From assembly GCF_014174255.1 (NCBI RefSeq), contig NZ_JABEQJ010000008.1:86545-150544 (forward strand): a stretch of DNA of 64,000 nucleotides, read 5' to 3'. Each line of letters opens with the position of its first letter. Within the stretch, counting starts at the first letter, position 1. This DNA comes from Gluconacetobacter sacchari (GTDB lineage: Bacteria > Pseudomonadota > Alphaproteobacteria > Acetobacterales > Acetobacteraceae). Below the pieces are notes generated by a model, which did not search any database, was not told the DNA's origin, and was given only the letters and a program-made list of their open reading frames with translations. Both the position numbers and the translations under genes were made by a program. This document shows positions 58,448 through 64,000 of this stretch, one piece after another.

Positions 58448-59841
58448 CAGCGCGGGCCCGCCCCGGCGGTCGTCAGCACCGTGACGATATCGCGCATGCG
58501 GCTGCCGAAGCTGCCCTTGACCAGGACGGTGTCGCCCGGCGCCAGCGCGGCCAGGACCGCAGGCGCCAGGCTGGCGGCGTCGGGCGCCCAGGCGCCGCGC
58601 CGGGTGGGGGGAAGCAGGTCGAAGAGAAAATGCATGTTGGGGCCCGAGCAGAAGACGAGGTCCGCATGCGCCACGGCGGCGGACAGGAGGGATTCATGTT
58701 CGGCGCGGGCGAAGTCGCCGAGTTCGCGGATATCGCCCAGCACGGCCACGCGCCGGCCGGAGGCCAGCAGGTCGAGCACCGCCAGGGACGAGCGGATGGA
58801 CAGGGTCGAGGCGTTGTAGCTTTCGTCCAGCAGCGCCGCGCGGCCGCCCAGGATCGGCGCCAGTTGGCCGCGTCCGGCGCCGGGACGGAAGCCGGCGAGG
58901 GCCGAGGCCGCCGTGGCGATATCGGCCTTAAGCGCGGCCACCGCCGCGAGGACGGTCGTGGCGTTGCGCGCCAGGTGGCGGCCGGGAGCGTCGAGGCGCA
59001 GGAGGAACGGGTGGCCGGCGATGGTGACGACGCCATCGCTGCCGCCGGCGGCGAGCGCGAGGTCGGACAGGACCGCCATGCTGCCGGGTACCTCGCCGAC
59101 ACGCCACAGGATGGCGCCGGCCCGGACGGCCTGTTCGGCGAAGATCGGCTGGCCGGCCGCGTCGTCGGGGACGATGGCGGTGCCGCCGGGCGGCAGGGCG
59201 GCGATCAGGCCCGATTTTTCCCGCGCGATGGCGTCCAGGCTGCCCATATGGCCCAGATGGGCGCCGGCGATGGTGGTGATGATGGCGACCTCGGGACCGA
59301 CCAGCGCCGCCAGCGGGGCGATTTCGCCGGGGTGGTTCATGCCCACCTCGCACACGCAGAACGCGGCGCCGGCGGGCAGGCGGGCCAGCGTCAGCGGCAC
59401 TCCCCAATGGTTGTTGTAGGAGGCGGCGGCGATATGGGTCGGCCCGAGGGCGCCCAGCGCCAGGCCCAGCATGTCCTTGGTCGTCGTCTTGCCCACGCTG
59501 CCGGTGACGGCGAGCATCCGGCCGGTGAAGCGGGCGCGGGCATGGCGGGCCAGGTCGTTCAGCGCCGCCATCGTGTCGGGCACCCGCAGCACGCGCGGAT
59601 CGGCGGGATCGAGCCCCGCCGCCGCCGGATCGTGGACCAGCACCGCCGCCGCGCCGCGCTCCAGCGCCGTGCGCGCATGGGCGTGGCCGTCGCTGCTGTC
59701 GCCGACCAGGGCGATGAACAGGTCGCCCGGGGCCAGCGTGCGCGTGTCGATGGAGACGCCGGTGACGGCGACCGGGGCGGTGCCGGCGAAACGGCCGCCG
59801 GTCGCGGTTTCCAGCGCGTCGCGGGTCCATAATATCGTCAT
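58447..59841 (-). CDS. murF: UDP-MurNAc-tripeptide--D-Ala-D-Ala ligase MurF
   Basis: 464 residues. The N-terminal domain has the MurF-specific [20 protein letters not shown]. The ATP loop is [16 protein letters not shown] and the Mur signature is [36 protein letters not shown] is a late MurF motif. It completes the pentapeptide by adding D-Ala-D-Ala made by Ddl. The start overlaps the murE stop (ATGA). Confidence 0.97.
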   Translation of the reverse strand: MTILWTRDALETATGGRFAGTAPVAVTGVSIDTRTLAPGDLFIALVGDSSDGHAHARTALERGAAAVLVHDPAAAGLDPADPRVLRVPDTMAALNDLARHARARFTGRMLAVTGSVGKTTTKDMLGLALGALGPTHIAAASYNNHWGVPLTLARLPAGAAFCVCEVGMNHPGEIAPLAALVGPEVAIITTIAGAHLGHMGSLDAIAREKSGLIAALPPGGTAIVPDDAAGQPIFAEQAVRAGAILWRVGEVPGSMAVLSDLALAAGGSDGVVTIAGHPFLLRLDAPGRHLARNATTVLAAVAALKADIATAASALAGFRPGAGRGQLAPILGGRAALLDESYNASTLSIRSSLAVLDLLASGRRVAVLGDIRELGDFARAEHESLLSAAVAHADLVFCSGPNMHFLFDLLPPTRRGAWAPDAASLAPAVLAALAPGDTVLVKGSFGSRMRDIVTVLTTAGAGPR

Positions 59842-61310
59842 GTCGTCACCCCGGTCATCCGGCGGATGAGGGACACGTCGTCGAAGGGCAGGGTGGTGGT
59901 GCCGATGGTCTGGCCCTGTTCGTGGCCCTTGCCGGCCACCACCAGCACGTCGCCGGGCCGCAGCATCGACAGCCCCTCGGCGATGGCGTGGGCGCGGTCG
60001 CCGATTTCGAGCGCGTCCGGGGCGCCGGCCAGGACCTCGCGACGGATCGCGGCCGGGTCTTCGGTGCGCGGATTGTCGTCGGTGACGATGGCGATATCGG
60101 CGCGCCGGGCGGCCTCCTGCCCCATCAGGGGGCGTTTGCCGCGATCGCGGTCGCCGCCGGCGCCGAACACGGCGATCAGCCGGCCGGCTGCGTGGGGACG
60201 CAGGGCGTCGAGCAGCCGCGCCAGGGCGTCGGGCGTGTGGGCGTAATCGACATAGGCCGCGGCGCCGTTGGGCAGCAGGGCCGCGCGTTCCATCCGGCCG
60301 CGCACGCCGGCGAGTGCGGGCAGCAGGGCGATGGCGCGTGCCAGCCCGTCGGAGCCCGGCGCGGCCAGGGCGGCCGCCAGCAGGGCGTTGTCGGCCTGGA
60401 AACGGCCGGGCAGCGACAGGACGATCTCGTGGCGCGTGCCGCCGGCCTCCAGCCGCAGGCGCTGGCCTTCGGGCAGCGGAGAGCTGTCCAGCAGGCGGAT
60501 CGCGTCGCCCCGCGTGCCGACCAGCCGCAGGTCGAAGCGGCGCCGGGTGGCGATGGCGCGCAGCGCGGCCAGGGTTTCGGGGTCCATGTCCGCGTTGGCC
60601 GCCGCCAGCGCGCCCTCGGGCAGCAGCCGGTCGAACAGGGCCAGCTTGGCGGCGCGGTAGGCATCCAGCGTGCCGTGATAGTCCAGATGGTCGCGGGTGA
60701 GGTTGGTGAAGCCGGCGGCGGTGAGGCGCAGCCCGTCCAGACGGTGCTGTTCCAGCCCGTGGGACGAGGCCTCGATCGCGACGTCGGTCACGCCGCCGCG
60801 CGCCATGGCGGCCAGCGTATCGGCCAGGCCGACGCTGTCGGGGGTGGTCAGGATGGGGCCGGCGGGGGGCAGCGGGACCGGGGCGATGACGCCCAGCGTG
60901 CCGATGCTGGCGGCCTGGCGCCCCTGGCAGGCCAGGAGCTGGCGCAGGAAATCGACGGTGCTGGTCTTGCCGTTGGTGCCGGTGACGGCGACGAGCCGGC
61001 CCGGCTGGGGCCCGGCGAAGGCGGCGGCCAGCAGGGCCAGCGCGCGCCGGGGTTCGTCGGCGTGGATCACCGGGATGCCGGGGGCCGTTTCGGGCGGCAC
61101 GTCGCGCGGAGCGACGATGGCGGCGGCGCCCGCCGCGATGACGGCGGGGATGAAGGCGCGGCCGTCGGCGCGGGTGCCCGGAATGGCGACGAACAGCGTG
61201 CCGGGGCGCACCAGGCGGCTGTCGGCCGTGACCTGGGTGATCGCCGGGTCGCCGGCGGGGGGGACGGCGAGGCCGGCGGCGGCCAGCAGGTGGGACAGGC
61301 GTCGCGTCAT
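59838..61310 (-). CDS. murE: UDP-MurNAc-L-Ala-D-Glu--meso-DAP ligase MurE
   Basis: 490 residues. The substrate-recognition start (ITQVTADSRLVRPGTLFVAI), ATP loop VTGTNGKTSTVDFLRQLL and NLTRDHLDYHGTLDAYR are in place. The motif DDNPRTEDP contains DNPR, which marks meso-diaminopimelate-adding MurE, so the wall is of the DAP type. VVAGKGHEQGQ closes the ligase domain. The start overlaps the ftsI stop (ATGA). Confidence 0.97.
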   Translation of the reverse strand: MTRRLSHLLAAAGLAVPPAGDPAITQVTADSRLVRPGTLFVAIPGTRADGRAFIPAVIAAGAAAIVAPRDVPPETAPGIPVIHADEPRRALALLAAAFAGPQPGRLVAVTGTNGKTSTVDFLRQLLACQGRQAASIGTLGVIAPVPLPPAGPILTTPDSVGLADTLAAMARGGVTDVAIEASSHGLEQHRLDGLRLTAAGFTNLTRDHLDYHGTLDAYRAAKLALFDRLLPEGALAAANADMDPETLAALRAIATRRRFDLRLVGTRGDAIRLLDSSPLPEGQRLRLEAGGTRHEIVLSLPGRFQADNALLAAALAAPGSDGLARAIALLPALAGVRGRMERAALLPNGAAAYVDYAHTPDALARLLDALRPHAAGRLIAVFGAGGDRDRGKRPLMGQEAARRADIAIVTDDNPRTEDPAAIRREVLAGAPDALEIGDRAHAIAEGLSMLRPGDVLVVAGKGHEQGQTIGTTTLPFDDVSLIRRMTGVTT

Positions 61311-63400
61311 CCCCGGACCTCCGGATGGGCGTGGCGCCCGCGCGCGGAGCGTTCGGCCCGCGCGGGAAGCGGCTGGGCGGCGGATGCCATGCGCGCGGAT
61401 TGGCGCGCGGGTGCTTTCGGCTGGTTGCGCGGATCGCCCGGATCGTTGCCGGGGCCCAGCGGGCGATAGCCGCGCGGCACCGCCGGTTGCAGCGGGATCG
61501 CCAGCGCGTCGTCGACCGCCTGCGGATTGGTCGTGTTGGGGAACAGCCCCAGCATCGGGCCGATGCGGGTCACGATCTTCGATACCGTGGGGGCCGCGTT
61601 CCAGGCGGCCGTCGTCCAGCCGTGGGTCTGTGGTGTCGCCTTGGGGCTGTCGAGCATGACATAGACGGCGTAGCGGGGCGCGTTCATGGGAAAGATGCTG
61701 GTGAAGGCGGACACGTTGACATGTTTGAGGTAGCCGCCGTGCGGGCCGATCTTCTCGGCGGTGCCGGTCTTGCCGCCGACGAAATAACCGGGTGATTCCG
61801 CCGTCTTGCCCGTGCCCTTCGTCACGTCCAGGCGCAGGATGCGGCGCAGCAGGGCCGAGATCTCGGGCGAGATGACGCGCTGCGCGCCCGGCATGGCGCT
61901 GGCATCCGCCGTTTCGGGGGCGGCCTGGGCCGGCGTGGCCAGCGCCGCCGGGGTGAGGACGGGCGGGGCGCCTTCGGCGACGGCCGGGATGGGCCGGGCG
62001 TTGCCCGCCTGCTCGTCGGCCGCCTGTTCGCCGTCGCGGGCCATCAGGGTCGGGCGCAGCAGGATGCCGCCATTCACGGTGGCGGCGGTGCCGCGCACGA
62101 TGGCCAGCGGCGGCTCGGCGACGCCATGGCCGAAGCCGACGGTCATGACCGTGGAGATGCCCCAGTTGCGCGTCTGCGGCACGATCGGGCGCCCGGCCTC
62201 GGGCAGTTCGATCGGCACCGGGGCGAAGAAGCCCATGCCGCGCAGCCATTGCTGCTGGCGCTGGGCGCCGACGTCGAGCGCCATATGGGCGGCGGCGGGG
62301 TTGGAGGAATAGGCCATCACCTCGTTCAATGTCAGCCAGGGCGCGAAATGGTCGCTTTTCATGTCCGCGATGGTGAAGCGGCCGATATGGATCGGGATGG
62401 AGGAAAACCGGTCCCACGGATGCGCGACGCCCAGTTGCAGCGCCATCGCCGCCGTCTGGAGCTTGAAGGTCGATCCGGGCTCGTACATGCCGGTGACGGC
62501 GCGGTTGAAGCGGGCGTCGGGGTCGGCGTGGCCGAAATCGTTGGCGTCGTAGTCGGGCAGGCTGACCATGGCGATGATCTCGCCGGTATTGACGTCCATG
62601 ACGATGGCGCAGGCGCCGATGGCCTGGAACAGATCCTTGGCCGCCGCGAGTTCGTCGCGCACCACCGCCTGGATACGGACGTCGAGCGACAGGCGCAGCG
62701 GCGTGCGGTCGCTGTCCAGGCGCTTGTCCATCGAGCGCTCGACCCCCGCCACGCCATGATCGTCGATATCGACCGCGCCCAGGATGTGGGCGGCGACCCG
62801 GCCCAGCGGGTAATGGCGGCGCTCGCCCGGTTCGAAATAGATGCCGGGAATGCCCAGATTGTTGATGGCGACTTCCTGCATCGGCGAGATGTCGCGCGCG
62901 AGGTAGATGAACTGCTTTTTCGTCGAGAGCCGGCGGATCAGCTCGGCCTGGTCCAGCTTCGGCAGGACGGTCAGGAGCTTTCTGGCCGTGTCCTGGGGGT
63001 CGATCATTTCCTGCGGGTTGGCATAGACCTGCGCCACCGGCAGCGAGATGGCCAGCACCTGGCCGTTGCGGTCGGTGACCGAGGCGCGGTGGACCTGCGG
63101 CAGCGCGAAATCGCCGGCCAGCATGCCCTTGGGGTCGCTGTGCGGGATCGGGGGCACCTGGGGGGCGATCTGACGCTGTTCCGGCGCCATCGGCATGATG
63201 ACGGTGGCAACCGCCAGCTTCAGCGCCACGGCGCCGAACAGCCCGAAGAACCCGACCGACATGACCAGCAGGCGCGACTGCATCCGGTCGCGCGCGCCGC
63301 GGCTGCGCAGGTCGTCGCCGGTGACCCGCACGTCCATGCGCGGGGGCCGGGAGGGCCCGCCCCGCATTTCGTCTGGTGTGTCGGTCGGGCCGTTTGTCAT
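61307..63400 (-). CDS. ftsI: Septal peptidoglycan transpeptidase FtsI (PBP3)
   Basis: 697 residues, class B penicillin-binding protein. A cytoplasmic arm and one membrane helix (about 43-68) precede the PBP dimer domain. The catalytic serine is Ser310 in EPGSTFKLQ, with Lys313. YSSNPAAAHMA provides the SxN motif, and GGKTGTAEKIG the KTG motif. An Ala/Pro/Arg-rich tail of about 60 residues follows. It crosslinks septal peptidoglycan with FtsW. Eighteen bases separate it from the ftsL-like gene upstream. Confidence 0.97.
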   Translation of the reverse strand: MTNGPTDTPDEMRGGPSRPPRMDVRVTGDDLRSRGARDRMQSRLLVMSVGFFGLFGAVALKLAVATVIMPMAPEQRQIAPQVPPIPHSDPKGMLAGDFALPQVHRASVTDRNGQVLAISLPVAQVYANPQEMIDPQDTARKLLTVLPKLDQAELIRRLSTKKQFIYLARDISPMQEVAINNLGIPGIYFEPGERRHYPLGRVAAHILGAVDIDDHGVAGVERSMDKRLDSDRTPLRLSLDVRIQAVVRDELAAAKDLFQAIGACAIVMDVNTGEIIAMVSLPDYDANDFGHADPDARFNRAVTGMYEPGSTFKLQTAAMALQLGVAHPWDRFSSIPIHIGRFTIADMKSDHFAPWLTLNEVMAYSSNPAAAHMALDVGAQRQQQWLRGMGFFAPVPIELPEAGRPIVPQTRNWGISTVMTVGFGHGVAEPPLAIVRGTAATVNGGILLRPTLMARDGEQAADEQAGNARPIPAVAEGAPPVLTPAALATPAQAAPETADASAMPGAQRVISPEISALLRRILRLDVTKGTGKTAESPGYFVGGKTGTAEKIGPHGGYLKHVNVSAFTSIFPMNAPRYAVYVMLDSPKATPQTHGWTTAAWNAAPTVSKIVTRIGPMLGLFPNTTNPQAVDDALAIPLQPAVPRGYRPLGPGNDPGDPRNQPKAPARQSARMASAAQPLPARAERSARGRHAHPEVRG

Positions 63401-63418
63401 GTCACCTGTGTCGGGTCG

Positions 63419-64000
63419 TCAGTTGCTGACGGGAACGGGCGGCGGCAGCGCGCCGGAATGCGAGAAGCCCAGGGAAGACCCGCGGCCGTATCCCCGGGCC
63501 TCCTCATACGGAGCAGGGGGTGTCGCCGGCCGCCAGGCCGCGACCGTGACCGGCAAAGGACGGACCGGCCGGGTGGACGCGAAGCGCGGAGCGGGTGTGG
63601 CCGCGGGCGGTAGCACGGGGCGCACGGCGCGGGCAACGGAGAGTGCGGCATGGTGGTCAATGTTATGCGGCAAATCGGGCGAAACCGGGGCGGGGTGGGG
63701 CGGGGGGGCCGCCGCGTGCGCGGCGACCGGGATGATCGCGGCCTGGGCCATCACGATCGGGCGGGTCGCCGGGCGCTCGGCGCGCGGTGCCGCCGGACTC
63801 GCCGGGCGCTGCGCCGCCGCCACCACCAGCGGGGCGGCGGGGCGGTCCGGCGTCGGCCGGGCGGGGGGCCGGGGGGGGGGGGGGCGGCGGGCGCCGGGGG
63901 CGGGCGGGGGCGGCGGGGGGGGGGGGCGGGGCGGGGGGCGGGGGGGGGGGGGGCCGGGGGGCCGGCGGGGGGCGGCCACCAGCGCGAAGGGCGTGCCCTC
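63419..64000 (-). CDS. FtsL-like division protein, C-terminal part, Pro/Ala-rich
   Basis: About 193 residues enter from the right edge and stop at 63419. The first visible residues (EGTPFALVAAPRR) resemble the end of an FtsL-type domain. All that follows is a Pro, Ala and Arg-rich low-complexity tail. FtsL is the gene normally found between rsmH and ftsI, and that position is the main support for the name. The first part of this tail is encoded by a stretch of almost pure G and C, whose sequence may not be reliable, so the frame across it is uncertain. Confidence 0.5.
   Translation of the reverse strand, partial: EGTPFALVAAPRRPPGPPPPRPPPRPPPPPPPPAPGARRPPPPRPPARPTPDRPAAPLVVAAAQRPASPAAPRAERPATRPIVMAQAAIIPVAAHAAAPPPHPAPVSPDLPHNIDHHAALSVARAVRPVLPPAATPAPRFASTRPVRPLPVTVAAWRPATPPAPYEEARGYGRGSSLGFSHSGALPPPVPVSN
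63861..63974. repeat. G/C-only low-complexity tract with long G runs
   Basis: Over about 110 bases the plus strand contains only G and C. There are 14-base G runs at 63871-63884 and 63940-63953 and another of about 12 near 63915-63926. It falls in the Pro-rich part of the ftsL-like gene. Runs of this length are mutational slippage sites and are also where assemblies fail. Confidence 0.8.

Overview
The window is very GC-rich and carries an alphaproteobacterial division/cell-wall (dcw) cluster followed by ftsZ, lpxC, bamD, recN and ligA. With the NAD/FAD sulfide-oxidation fusion, NodT-type efflux lipoprotein and twin-arginine binding proteins, this points to an acetic acid bacterium (Acetobacteraceae, Gluconacetobacter/Komagataeibacter-like). 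That placement is inference from gene content; no rRNA is present. One tRNA gene (Asn, anticodon GTT) lies in the window.

Layout. 1-4.2 kb: a sulfide/persulfide locus. A TauE/SafE exporter, a Blh-SQR fusion and a persulfide dioxygenase face a peroxiredoxin and an ArsR regulator across an AT-rich promoter with two palindromes. 4.3-12.2 kb: a GNAT acetyltransferase, then an RND efflux operon (pump, adaptor, outer-membrane lipoprotein) divergent from an AraC regulator, with a thrice-repeated motif between them. 12.2-19.7 kb: YghU, a frameshifted GST, TetR and LysE, tRNA-Asn, an orphan ABC binding protein, succinate-semialdehyde dehydrogenase divergent from IclR over a palindrome, and another TetR. 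20.0-23.8 kb: a decaying acyl-CoA operon. The acyl-CoA dehydrogenase and CoA-transferase each carry an internal deletion, while the thiolase and thioesterase between and after them look intact.

23.8-31.5 kb is the most interesting region. A leftward operon encodes nicotinamidase, a BMP-type binding protein, an ABC ATPase, two permeases and a ring-hydroxylating-oxygenase catalytic subunit with no Rieske centre. Divergently, a small protein carrying only a Rieske centre is translationally coupled to a GST-like protein. This is the division of labour known from the NdmC/NdmD/NdmE N7-demethylase of caffeine-degrading Pseudomonas, but with the Rieske domain as a free-standing subunit, no reductase, and a nucleoside-type importer. 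I read it as a split N-demethylase-like oxygenase coupled to uptake of an N-methylated purine or pyridine.

31.5-38.7 kb: a CNNM/CorC-type membrane protein, a GH39 glycosidase, two Gfo/Idh/MocA oxidoreductases and a frameshifted aspartic protease with two DTG motifs. 38.7-44.7 kb: ligA, recN, bamD and lpxC, all leftward. 44.7-46.1 kb: an AT-rich island with a strong hairpin, two small ORFs and a HEPN-domain protein, sitting exactly at the usually direct ftsZ-lpxC junction. 46.2-64 kb: the dcw cluster read leftward (ftsL-like, ftsI, murE, murF, mraY, murD, ftsW, murG, murC, murB, ddl, ftsQ, ftsA, ftsZ). Most of its genes overlap by 1 to 4 bases, and it ends at the window edge in a suspicious G/C-only tract inside the ftsL-like gene.
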